Source: Cupriavidus pauculus | GTDB taxonomy: Bacteria; Pseudomonadota; Gammaproteobacteria; Burkholderiales; Burkholderiaceae | Direction: 5' to 3' | NCBI RefSeq assembly: GCF_003854935.1 | Contig: NZ_CP033971.1 | Coordinates: forward strand, 248,001-312,000 | Length of the DNA: 64,000 nt | In this document: positions 1 through 7,057 of the stretch, piece after piece | Layout of the letters: each line of letters opens with the position of its first letter | Numbering within the stretch: the stretch's first letter is position 1 | The notes under the pieces: generated by a model | What the model was told of the DNA's origin: nothing | Database searches by the model: none | The model's input: only the letters and a program-made list of their open reading frames with translations | Position numbers and translations under genes: made by a program

Positions 1-435
1 ATTGCCCTCCTCGCCCGCTGCGGCTGCGGTGGCCATGGGCAGCGGTCTCGCCGTCGCCGGCACGGCGACGGGCACGCGCGGGGCGGCCGCACCGGTCTCG
101 TCCAGCGCGACGCGGATTTCCTTGTGCAGGAACGCCCGCAGGCCATCGTCGAGCAAGCCTCCCCGCTCCGCCTCGGCCGCCGCCGTGGGCGCGGCCTTGC
201 GCTCGGCGATCACGGCGGCCACGGTCTGGCCGCTGGGCGCGCGGGCCACGCCGGCGGCGGCCAGTAGCCGCCGGTAGACGGAGGCGCCAAAGGTACGACC
301 GGTGATCCGGTCGATCGCGTCGAAGGCGCGGCGCAGGAAGGCGCGGTTGTCGGCGTGGGCGACGTCGAGCTGCTGCAGCGCGCGGGTAATGGCGAGGAGT
401 TCGGCGTCGGCAAAGGCGGTAGGGGTGCGGGGCAT
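1..435 (-). CDS. Unknown protein, C-terminus cut by window edge
   Basis: A reading frame of 145 codons opens at an ATG (MPRTPTAFADAELLAI...) and is still open at the window edge, so the C-terminus is missing. The visible part is Ala- and Arg-rich: a helical N-terminal stretch (about 1-55), a segment resembling a small helix-turn-helix (TGRTFGASVYRRLLAAAGVA, about 50-70), then an Ala/Pro-rich linker. Strong GC3 bias supports coding. The upstream DNA has a short inverted repeat (ACTATC...GATAGT, 442-464) and a perfect 11-bp-arm palindrome (508-535), as expected of a self-regulated DNA-binding protein. No family is recognised; a plasmid DNA-binding protein is a guess. Confidence 0.6.
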   Translation of the reverse strand, partial: MPRTPTAFADAELLAITRALQQLDVAHADNRAFLRRAFDAIDRITGRTFGASVYRRLLAAAGVARAPSGQTVAAVIAERKAAPTAAAEAERGGLLDDGLRAFLHKEIRVALDETGAAAPRVPVAVPATARPLPMATAAAAGEEGN

Positions 436-507
436 GGGCGAACTATCAAACGAATACGGATAGTCTACCCTTTCTCGATATGTTTATCAGTATTCATTAA
501 CAGTACG

Positions 508-535
508 ATTTGTCATTATCCCACTAATGACAAAT
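508..535. promoter_or_regulatory. Perfect inverted repeat, candidate operator
   Basis: ATTTGTCATTA and TAATGACAAAT form perfect 11-bp arms around a 6-bp spacer in an AT-rich stretch upstream of the minus-strand gene starting at 435. There is no T-tract in the position expected of a terminator, so an operator is more likely. Confidence 0.5.
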
Positions 536-894
536 AGCCGCACCGCGGAGCCGCCCCCGGCCTGGGTTGGCGGGCGCCGACCGCGGCTTCCGTTACTCGA
601 TTTGCCGCCGTTTTTCCGCTCGCGAATGATCTGCCCGCGCTGCCCACCTCACCCGAACGCCGCGATGTGCCGCCAAACGCCAGCGCCAGTCCGGTGCTAC
701 CGGCTGGTCAGAACCGACGCGCAACTGGTGCGCCCCTGGCTCGACACCAAATACGCGGCGAGCCTCGGCATCCGCGCCAGCACACGTGCCCAGTACAGCG
801 GATGTGCGGCGGCTCAGAATATAAATTCCCCACGCAGCCAAAAATTTCTCAACGTTCGTCGTCGACAGAACTTTTCCTATTGCAATGGCAACCT

Positions 895-922
895 GCAAAT
901 AAAAAACCGCCACAAGGGCGGT
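895..922 (-). terminator. Rho-independent terminator of the HEAT-like gene
   Basis: On the minus strand ACCGCC-loop(5)-GGCGGT is followed by a run of T (TTTTTTATTT). It lies about 26 bp past the stop codon of the small HEAT-like gene and supports that gene being transcribed on this strand. Confidence 0.8.
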
Positions 923-947
923 GATGGGTCTCGGTTCCCCGTAAGGT

Positions 948-1157
948 TCAGCGCTGAGTTGCTTGGCCCAAGGCGGTAGCAATGATGCCCCGCTCTTCTG
1001 ACGTTCTTGATTTACCAAGTGCCGCAATCAGTTCCGCTCGTGCCTCCTCTCCGCCGATGTAACCCAGCCCAGTCGCCGCACCTCCGCGATCTGCGATGTT
1101 CTTGCCATTGTGAAGTAGGTCGATCAATGCTTTCAGGGCATCTTGAGTCGTAGCCAT
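948..1157 (-). CDS. Small HEAT-repeat-like protein
   Basis: A 69-residue protein (MATTQDALKALIDLLHNGKN...). The pattern of short amphipathic helices with Gly/Ala-Ala-Gly-Leu-Gly turns (AATGLGYIGGEEARAELIAALG, then ERGIIATALGQA) resembles one or two PBS-lyase HEAT-like repeats, which normally act as protein-binding scaffolds. It is much shorter than a typical multi-repeat HEAT protein, so it may be a stand-alone adaptor. A strong intrinsic terminator follows within 30 bp. No clear Shine-Dalgarno is visible before the ATG. Molecular role unknown. Confidence 0.6.
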   Translation of the reverse strand: MATTQDALKALIDLLHNGKNIADRGGAATGLGYIGGEEARAELIAALGKSRTSEERGIIATALGQATQR

Positions 1158-1366
1158 TTTCGTGTGGAATCAAAATTGATGGGGGATCAATGTCGCACAT
1201 CAGATCGCATCTGCCCATCCATGTTGCGAATTGCGCAAGAGAAGCCTTCTTATCTCTGTAGCAAAGTTTTGGAGCGCTGGAGGTCGAAGAAGGTCGAAAT
1301 GTAGCGGGTCGCCGCTACCAGGCGAGCTGGCTCTGCTCGCGTCGCTACCAGCCAGTCAGAAGAAAA

Positions 1367-1389
1367 AAACCGCGTCAGTGACGCGGTTT
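1367..1389 (-). terminator. Rho-independent terminator with no gene assigned
   Basis: AAACCGCGTCA / TGACGCGGTTT form perfect 11-bp arms; on the minus strand the stem is followed by TTTTTTT. Only a possible tiny frame (about 21 codons, stop near 1396) precedes it, so it may end a small RNA. Confidence 0.7.
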
Positions 1390-1473
1390 AAGGGATCAGA
1401 TCGAAGCGGTCTTCCAGCAATCAATGCTGACGAAGTGGCGGCGTATGCGCAACCCCTCCATGGTGCGGAGTAG

Positions 1474-1506
1474 CAAAAAAACCGCACACGTTAGGGACGC
1501 GTGCGG
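1474..1506 (-). terminator. Second minus-strand terminator with no gene assigned
   Basis: CCGCACACGT / ACGCGTGCGG (10-bp arms, one mismatch, TAGGG loop) followed on the minus strand by seven T. It lies about 145 bp downstream of the vapC terminator, and no convincing protein gene lies between them. Confidence 0.65.
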
Positions 1507-1647
1507 CGGCGAAGGTAGGGTGCCCCAACAGGAGCACGGCAAAGGTGATCGGCACATGTTGTCAAGCCACCGCCGGGGCGATTTCTCTTTAGCCCGCACC
1601 CATTGTGGTAAGAAGGCTTATCGCAATAGAGACACTTTCGGAAGGCC

Positions 1648-1669
1648 GAAAGCCGCCCTGTGAGGCGGC
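1648..1669 (-). terminator. Terminator hairpin after vapC
   Basis: GCCGCC-TCACAG-GGCGGC directly follows the VapC stop codon on the minus strand and is followed by TTT. Confidence 0.6.
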
Positions 1670-2044
1670 CTACTTTGACCGGTATTCCACGCCAAACCGC
1701 TCGCACAGTCCGGCCAACCGCTTGTCGAGCGTCCAAAGCCGCGCCTGCGGCGTCAGCAGGGCCGAAGCGAGCAGCATCACGTCCACCAGACCGCATCCGG
1801 CGCCATATAGCCGTTCTTGCTCCACAAACGCCATCGCCTCCGCAAGCGTGGCCTGGTTCGCCTGCTGGAGCAGGCCGACGCTAGCCAGCGTGCGGCTTCT
1901 CGGCTCCGGAGGCGTGCCGCAAGTGAGTTCGAGCAGCACCATCGGGTGCGACAGGACACGATCCGACTCCAGCAAGGCGACGAGCGCCGTGTTGCTGCGC
2001 TTGAAGTGGGAGACCCACACCGATGTGTCAACCAGCACCATCAT
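1670..2044 (-). CDS. vapC: PIN-domain toxin VapC
   Basis: A 124-residue PIN-domain ribonuclease, the toxin of a type II toxin-antitoxin pair. VapC toxins cut tRNA or rRNA and are held inactive by VapB. The sequence opens with the typical beta-strand and first acidic residue ([13 protein letters not shown], Asp at about 6), has the second acidic position in LLELTCG (Glu about 39) and the third in [15 protein letters not shown] (Asp about 88); a fourth acidic residue sits near LWTLDKRL. Length is normal for the family. Its ATG overlaps the antitoxin TGA (ATGA), so the two are translationally coupled. A terminator follows directly. Confidence 0.92.
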   Translation of the reverse strand: MMVLVDTSVWVSHFKRSNTALVALLESDRVLSHPMVLLELTCGTPPEPRSRTLASVGLLQQANQATLAEAMAFVEQERLYGAGCGLVDVMLLASALLTPQARLWTLDKRLAGLCERFGVEYRSK

Positions 2045-2238
2045 AGCGACGGCGCCCGGCGAGGAATCTCCTGCATGTCGGGCTGCGCGCCACCCAGTGC
2101 GGCCAGCCGTTTAGCGGCTTGGACACGCACGAACGTTTTGATGGCCTCCCGAAACAGGTCCGTCCGGTCCATGGACGTGTCGGCCAACTCAAGGGCTTGC
2201 TCGTAGAGCGAATCTTCTATTGTGACGGTAGTGCGCAT
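2041..2238 (-). CDS. vapB: VapB-type antitoxin
   Basis: A 65-residue protein starting [20 protein letters not shown], a ribbon-helix-helix N-terminus (beta-strand RTTVTI, then two helices) typical of short VapB antitoxins, with a C-terminal tail expected to wrap the PIN toxin. This start is chosen because GGAG lies 8 bases upstream; a longer frame extends upstream but has no such site. The gene overlaps vapC by four bases. A palindrome just upstream is the expected autoregulatory site bound by the VapBC complex. Confidence 0.88.
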   Translation of the reverse strand: MRTTVTIEDSLYEQALELADTSMDRTDLFREAIKTFVRVQAAKRLAALGGAQPDMQEIPRRAPSL

Positions 2239-2256
2239 ATCACCGCTCCAAAAATG

Positions 2257-2270
2257 ATGCGATTTCGCAT
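2257..2270. promoter_or_regulatory. Candidate vapBC operator
   Basis: ATGCGA-TT-TCGCAT is a perfect palindrome 18 bp upstream of the vapB start, placed where VapBC complexes commonly bind to repress their own promoter. Confidence 0.5.
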
Positions 2271-2385
2271 TAATTTTAGCATCAACCGTGCGATTACGGA
2301 AGCGTCTCTCAGGATGTAGACCGTCAGCAACGGCTGATTGGCCTGCAGCACCTCGTTCAGATGCACGGCTTGAGGGTCTCATGGT

Positions 2386-2505
2386 GTGGTGGCGCCCGAT
2401 GGCTGCGGCGTGGAGGCGGTGGTCGACGACCTGGTGGCGCGCACGCCCGGGGCCGTGGCGGCGGTTCGCGCGCGACTTCCGGCGGAGTTTCCAATGCATG
2501 TGGCC
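2386..2505 (+). pseudogene. 3' remnant of a hipA gene
   Basis: The frame reads [20 protein letters not shown] followed by [14 protein letters not shown], the extreme C-terminal helix and tail seen in HipA-type kinases. Nothing of the kinase core remains. The homology stops abruptly at VADS, where a transposase fragment takes over in the same frame. It differs from the intact hipA farther along the window, so it marks a lost second module. Confidence 0.6.
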
Positions 2506-2511
2506 GATTCC

Positions 2512-2670
2512 GAGCTGAAGCGACTGTGGTTCTACCGCCGCCCGGGATGGGCGCAGAAGGCTTGGGAGCAGTGGTGTGAACAGGCGCCAGAGCCGGATTC
2601 CTGCTCTCGGACTGTTCGCCCAGCGCCTGAAAGCCTATTGGCACGGCATCATCAGTGTTTGTCTTCAGCC
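2512..2670 (+). mobile_element. ISL3-family-like transposase fragment, frameshifted
   Basis: After the hipA tail the frame reads [20 protein letters not shown] then WCEQA. A second frame continues [20 protein letters not shown]. Together they match the region before the last catalytic block of ISL3-type DDE transposases (aligned Trp residues, then fA.RL...W..I). A frameshift near 2584 splits the two halves, and neither IS end is recognisable, so this is a dead fragment. Confidence 0.6.
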
Positions 2671-2784
2671 AGATCCCACAGGGGGCCCATGAAGGTGAAT
2701 TTAGATGACGTATGGCGCATGCCTAGAACTGCCGCCGGGCGGGACGGACAATCGCTGCCCCGCCGCTCATTTGCTCGCGCGGCT

Positions 2785-2901
2785 TCACACAAAGGCGCTC
2801 AGATTTAACTTCTCTGCGCTTAGTTTCTTGAGGAGTCGCTCGGCTGCATAAGCCGACGATGCAGGGTTTTGGCCTGTAATCAGCAGGCCGTCGCTTACGT
2901 A
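2785..2901 (-). pseudogene. C-terminal remnant of a DJ-1/PfpI-type amidotransferase
   Basis: The minus strand reads VSDGLLITGQNPASSAYAAE followed by RLLKKL, the conserved end of class I glutamine-amidotransferase-like (DJ-1/ThiJ/PfpI) proteins, where GLLITGQNPASS is nearly invariant. An in-frame stop lies just upstream of VARTYVSDG, so only about 39 codons survive. Confidence 0.65.
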
Positions 2902-3361
2902 CGTACGTGCCACTTAGATTTCAACGCGGCTACGTAGCTCTCTCCGACCTTGGCTGGCGCTAATTCAACGCGACTACAACATGGCGCCGCCGGGCACGGG
3001 TCAGCCATCCTCAACGGCCTGCAAGAAGCCGCCGACAAGCTGGCTGGTTAGCACAAGAGGATCAGCAAATTGGCGGAGGCCAACATCCTTAGGCTCAGGT
3101 GCCGCATCGCCTTGCCATTCGCACGCAGCAGCATCCGAACGTACAGGGCCAACCCCGCTCAATCGATGGCCCGCTCCTCCCTCCGCGCAGCTAACTCCCA
3201 GTCGGTGGGCCCAGCGTTGCCGCGCCCCTCGCCGGGATGGTGCCCTTGCGCCGACGCCCGGTAGGAAGGTCTCATTTGGGGTGACGCTCGAACCTGATCT
3301 GCATGGCATTGGGACATCTGGATTTCATGCTCGTCAGGTGTCCCATCGGGAAAGAACTCTT
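2902..3361. other. Gene-free stretch
   Basis: No convincing gene is visible. A plus-strand segment reads LNGLQEAADKLAG, stop, HKRISKLAEANILRL, which looks like a decayed coding sequence of unknown family, but I cannot identify it. It lies downstream of the collagen-like gene. Confidence 0.4.
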
Positions 3362-4669
3362 TTACGGGCGACTCGGGAAGATTCCCTGTGTGCAGATCAC
3401 GTAGTACAGGCCGGTCGGCTCTAGCGCCCGGAGATCCGGAAGCCGGAAATTGGTGACGCCATCGCCGCCGAATTTGACCCCCAGCAGCGCAAACAGTGCC
3501 TGGTTGTTCTGAATGCTCAGGACGCGCCCGTCGGCACGCACCCCACCAGCCGCGAAGCTCGCGGCGGAGAGCCATACCGTGGCCATCGTGCAGTCGCCGC
3601 TGACGCCATCGCCCACGGAGGGTTCGTTATTGCCCAACCCGGGAACCGTGCCGGCCGGACCTGTGGCGCCGGTTGCGCCTGTGGAGCCCGTCGCACCCGT
3701 CGCACCCGTTGCACCCGTTGCACCCGTTGCACCCGTTACACCCGTTGCACCCGTTGCACCCGTTACACCCGTTGCACCCGTTGCACCGGTCGCGCCCGTT
3801 GCGCCTGTCGCGCCATTTGAACCGGTGGCGCCGGTCGGCCCAGTCGCACCGGTTGCGCCGTTGGAACCCGTATTGCCCTGAGCCCCCGTTGCGCCGGTCG
3901 GACCCTGCGGACCCGTCGCTCCGGTCGAACCGTCCACACCGTTCGCGCCCGCAGCACCAGTTGCGCCCGTTGCACCCGTCACGCCAGTAGCGCCAGTAGC
4001 ACCCGTTGCGCCAGTGGGGCCAACCGGCCCCACCCTGCCCTGCGCTACATCGCTCGATAGCGCTGCCAGTGTCAAATTGGTCAGCTTGAGCTTTGATGCG
4101 ATCTCTTCCAGGCGATCGTCGTAGTTATCGCCGTTGCGGGGATTGAACTTCTGGTTCAACAGGTTCAGAGAATCGGCGTCGACACCCAGCGACGACAGGC
4201 GCTGCTTAACCTGCGTGATGGCCAGAGCAAGCTTGTCGCTGGCGGCTGCGGCGGAGACCGTCGAGAAGCTCGCGAAGAATGCTGCTGTATCGGCATTGCC
4301 GGTCGCGGCCGCGACCACCAGCTCGGTGATCGGCGTGACATTGGTGGTGCCGGCGCTTTCGATGTACGAATGCAACACTTCGCCTGCGGCTGTAGTTACG
4401 CGCAACACGCACGGCAGAGCCAGATTTGCAGTGGAAGTGCTCCAACTGCCGTCCGTCCCAGTGGTGACCGTCGTCTGACCGCTGACGCATTTGACCGTCA
4501 GCGCCGCGTTGGTGATGGGCGCACCCGTGGCTGCAGTGCCCGAAATAGTGGCTGCCGGCAGTGCCGTCGGAGTGCTGGCGCTGGTTCCTGAGTCGTCGCC
4601 ACCACCGCAGCTGGCAAGAAGTACCGACGTGGCGATCGAAAGGGCGGCAGCCCATTGCTGTTTTTTCAT
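3362..4669 (-). CDS. Collagen-like Gly-X-Thr lipoprotein with tail-collar domain
   Basis: A 435-residue predicted lipoprotein. Residues 1-20 form a signal peptide ending in the lipobox LLAS-Cys21. Residues about 38-100 look like a small beta-sandwich ([20 protein letters not shown]), followed by a helical segment to about 212. Residues 214-339 are 42 uninterrupted Gly-X-Y triplets, 33 of them with Thr at Y (mostly Gly-Ala-Thr), which should form a trimeric collagen-like stalk. The C-terminus (about 370-415, [20 protein letters not shown] then [14 protein letters not shown]) matches the phage tail-collar domain, a likely trimerisation head. Expected to be anchored in the outer membrane. Thr-rich collagen repeats in other bacteria are O-glycosylated, and the divergent neighbour is a glycosyltransferase. 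Confidence 0.85.
   Translation of the reverse strand: MKKQQWAAALSIATSVLLASCGGGDDSGTSASTPTALPAATISGTAATGAPITNAALTVKCVSGQTTVTTGTDGSWSTSTANLALPCVLRVTTAAGEVLHSYIESAGTTNVTPITELVVAAATGNADTAAFFASFSTVSAAAASDKLALAITQVKQRLSSLGVDADSLNLLNQKFNPRNGDNYDDRLEEIASKLKLTNLTLAALSSDVAQGRVGPVGPTGATGATGATGVTGATGATGAAGANGVDGSTGATGPQGPTGATGAQGNTGSNGATGATGPTGATGSNGATGATGATGATGATGVTGATGATGVTGATGATGATGATGATGSTGATGATGPAGTVPGLGNNEPSVGDGVSGDCTMATVWLSAASFAAGGVRADGRVLSIQNNQALFALLGVKFGGDGVTNFRLPDLRALEPTGLYYVICTQGIFPSRP
3653..4030 (-). repeat. Collagen-like tandem repeat DNA
   Basis: DNA encoding the 42 Gly-X-Y triplets. The core near 3700-3790 is nearly pure 9-bp units (GCACCCGTT on the plus strand), so copy number may vary by slippage. 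Confidence 0.85.
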
Positions 4670-4891
4670 TTTTCCCGTTCCCGTGAGAGTGGAAGATTTC
4701 TGAGGATTTGGCCTCCGGAGCGGTATGCGCGGCCGCTGCTCGTGGCGGCCAGCATGTTAGCGATGACTGGATCAAACGGGGCATTGCATTTTCACCCCCC
4801 CTCGGAGGGGCAGACAGGCCGCGCACATGATTCGCGAACGACCAGCAAAGCGGGTATGCTTTGCCCGGATTTTTGCCACTCGGAGTCTCAC

Positions 4892-5974
4892 GTGCCCCGC
4901 ATTTGCCTAAACATGATCGTCAAGGACGAAGCTCCAGTGATCGAGCGCTGTCTGGCGAGCGTGAAACCGTGGATCGACCATTGGGTCATCGTGGACACGG
5001 GATCAAGCGACGGCACGCAGGACACGATCCGCCAGTTCATGGCAGACCTGCCGGGCACACTGCATGAGCGGCCGTGGTGCGACTTCGCGCACAACCGCAA
5101 CGAGGCCATGGCGCTCGCCCGCACGGCCATGGAAGGTGCGGACGACTACCTGCTGTGTATCGACGCCGACGAGACGCTGCGCATGGACGTCGATTTCGCA
5201 TGGCCCGATCTGCAGGCCGACGGCTACCAGTTCCGCTGCGAGCTTGACGGCTGGCATTACTTGCGCAACGCATTGGTACGCGCGCGCCAGCCATGGCGGT
5301 GGGAGGGCGTGCTGCACGAATTCCTAACGCAGGACAGAGCGCACCGTTGGGATGTGCTACCTCATGCCACCATTGTCGTATCGCGCGACGGCGCACGCGC
5401 GCGTGATCCGCACACGTATCTGCGCGACATCGAGGTGTTGGAGAAGGCCGTCCGCGAGGCGCCCCGCAATACACGCTACCGATTCTATCTGGCGCAAAGT
5501 TGTCGCGATGCGGGTATGTTTGACGAGGCCATCCGCCATTATGAGGCACGCACCGCGATGGGCGGCTGGGAAGAGGAAGTCTGGTTCGCCCGCTATCAGA
5601 TCGGCGCGCTGCGCGAACGCCGCGGCGACGCTCCGGCCGTAGTGCAGGCGACCTATCTCGATGCCTACCAGCTGCGACCCACGCGCGCGGAGCCGCTCTG
5701 CGCGCTGGCCCGTTACCACCGGCTGCGGGGCGAATTCGCGCTTGCGCACCTGTTCGCGCAGCAGGCCGCCGCCATGCCGCGTCCAGCCGACACGCTGTTT
5801 ATCGACGATTCCGTCTACACCTGGCGGGCAATCGATGAACTCGTCGTGAGCGCCTATTACGTTAGCGCCATCGAGCAAGGCCGCCTGGCGCTGCAGCGGC
5901 TGCTCGAAGAGCGGCAGTTTCCCGAAAGCGAACGAGCCCGCATTGAGGCCAACTGCCAGTACTTTGGCATCTAG
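4892..5974 (+). CDS. GT2 glycosyltransferase with TPR-like C-terminus
   Basis: A 360-residue family-2 glycosyltransferase. The start is taken at a GTG with GGAG 6 bases upstream (product VPRICLNMIVKDEAP); a longer frame exists but lacks this site. Residues 1-110 hold the GT-A nucleotide-sugar fold: CLNMIVKDEAPVIERCL, VIVDTGSSDGTQD, FAHNRNEAMALAR, and the DXD-like metal site LLCIDADETLRM. The C-terminal half (about 170-340) is helical with TPR-like pairs (YRFYLAQSCRDAGMFDEAIR, PLCALARYHRLRGEFALA). No signal or membrane segment is seen, so it should act in the cytoplasm. It is transcribed away from the Gly-X-Thr collagen-like gene; I infer, without proof, that it glycosylates that protein. Confidence 0.85.
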   Translation: MPRICLNMIVKDEAPVIERCLASVKPWIDHWVIVDTGSSDGTQDTIRQFMADLPGTLHERPWCDFAHNRNEAMALARTAMEGADDYLLCIDADETLRMDVDFAWPDLQADGYQFRCELDGWHYLRNALVRARQPWRWEGVLHEFLTQDRAHRWDVLPHATIVVSRDGARARDPHTYLRDIEVLEKAVREAPRNTRYRFYLAQSCRDAGMFDEAIRHYEARTAMGGWEEEVWFARYQIGALRERRGDAPAVVQATYLDAYQLRPTRAEPLCALARYHRLRGEFALAHLFAQQAAAMPRPADTLFIDDSVYTWRAIDELVVSAYYVSAIEQGRLALQRLLEERQFPESERARIEANCQYFGI

Positions 5975-5987
5975 CGCAATGCGCGTG

Positions 5988-6183
5988 TTAGGGCGCCAAA
6001 TACTGGATCGAACGCTCCTCTAGAAGCCGCAGCACACGCGTAGCGGTATCCACATCCTTTTGAGAATATCGCCAAGCAGCCTCACTCTTAGCGCTGACGT
6101 AGCCCTCTCAAGACGCTCCGCAACCTGCTTACCCTCGCGAGTTAGCTTTATAAGCTTGACCCGCCGGTCGTCGATATTACTGG
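5988..6183 (-). pseudogene. MarR-type regulator, 3' remnant with frameshift
   Basis: The minus strand reads NIDDRRVKLIKLTREGKQVA then ERLERATSALRVRLLGDI, the wing and following helix of a MarR-family regulator. A frameshift follows, and the other frame completes it as SQKDVDTATRVLRLLEERSI with a stop at 5988. The 5' part is missing: homology begins at the stop codon of the neighbouring BKACE gene, so that gene's arrival or a deletion removed the rest. Confidence 0.7.
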
Positions 6184-7028
6184 AAGGTCAAGCTTCTAAG
6201 GGTGTAGGCGTCCATAGGGCTGTACGCCAATGCATCCACAGTCTTTCTCACTGCCTGCAACAGAGCCGCATTGTTAGGTGCAACCTGCCCCGTCGGCAAG
6301 AGCATATTGTTCTCAAAGCCGATTCGTGCGTGCCCGCCTAAAAGCACGGATGCTGCTGCGCAATCGGCTTCCAGGTTCCCGAATGCACACACCGCCCACT
6401 GCGTCGCAGTCTTGTCCATTCCCGTTGCCTTCCAAGCAGCCAGAAACGGCAGCAGATCAGAAGGGGATGAGGTTTGGCCCACAGAATAGCGGCCAAGCAC
6501 GAAGAGCACCCAGTGCCCATCCTTCGGAATATGACCATCTTTGCGAAGCTCGGCGTATCGGTTGACGTCATCCGCATCGTACAAAATGTACTGAGCAACT
6601 ACCCCTTCACTACGCATCCATTGGAAGAATTCGCCAGCCGTATTTCTGCCGCTCTCGTCGACCTGCACGAGTTCCCTGATTGCAACGGACGCCGCTTCCG
6701 GCCTCAACGTCTTGATCGTCGCAATTTGCTGCGACGGTTTATAAACCCCAACGGCCTCCGTTGTGAGCTGAATCACAAGCCGATCGCCCACCGCCTTCCG
6801 GATTGCAGCAACCGCGGCTTCGTAGTGTGATACTTCCAGACTATGCGTGAAATCCGCCTTCCTCACGTGCAGATGGATCATTGCTGCGCCAATGTCCAGG
6901 CACTCCTGGGCACACCGCGCAAGCTCCGACGGAGTGATGGGCAACTGCGGATGGTCCAGGTGCGTCTTTCGCGCGCCATTCGGCGCTACCGCCAAGGCAT
7001 ACTGACAACGTTTCGTCGAGTTAGTCAT
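6177..7028 (-). CDS. BKACE-family beta-keto acid cleavage enzyme
   Basis: A 283-residue protein of the BKACE (DUF849, 3-keto-5-aminohexanoate cleavage enzyme) family. These Zn-dependent TIM-barrel enzymes combine a beta-keto acid with acetyl-CoA to give acetoacetate and a new acyl-CoA. Visible family features are the N-terminal PNGARKTHLDHPQLPITPSE, the metal-binding strand MIHLHVR, the QLTTEA strand, and the C-terminal GGHARIGFENNMLLPTGQVA motif. Length is normal. It starts 29 bp after the stop of the aminotransferase gene, so the pair is an operon. The substrate cannot be read from sequence; the neighbouring aminotransferase suggests a keto acid derived from an amino acid. Confidence 0.88.
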   Translation of the reverse strand: MTNSTKRCQYALAVAPNGARKTHLDHPQLPITPSELARCAQECLDIGAAMIHLHVRKADFTHSLEVSHYEAAVAAIRKAVGDRLVIQLTTEAVGVYKPSQQIATIKTLRPEAASVAIRELVQVDESGRNTAGEFFQWMRSEGVVAQYILYDADDVNRYAELRKDGHIPKDGHWVLFVLGRYSVGQTSSPSDLLPFLAAWKATGMDKTATQWAVCAFGNLEADCAAASVLLGGHARIGFENNMLLPTGQVAPNNAALLQAVRKTVDALAYSPMDAYTLRSLTFQ

Positions 7029-7057
7029 GGGTGTTCATCTCACCTCAAAGGACGCAT

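Noticed and set aside
527-1027. Overlapping 144-150-codon frames on both strands
   Set aside because: One crosses the terminator of the HEAT-like gene and neither shows a motif or translation signal.
3653-4030. Short tandem repeats resembling a CRISPR-like or satellite array
   Set aside because: The repeats are in frame throughout and encode perfect Gly-X-Y triplets; there are no spacers of constant length.
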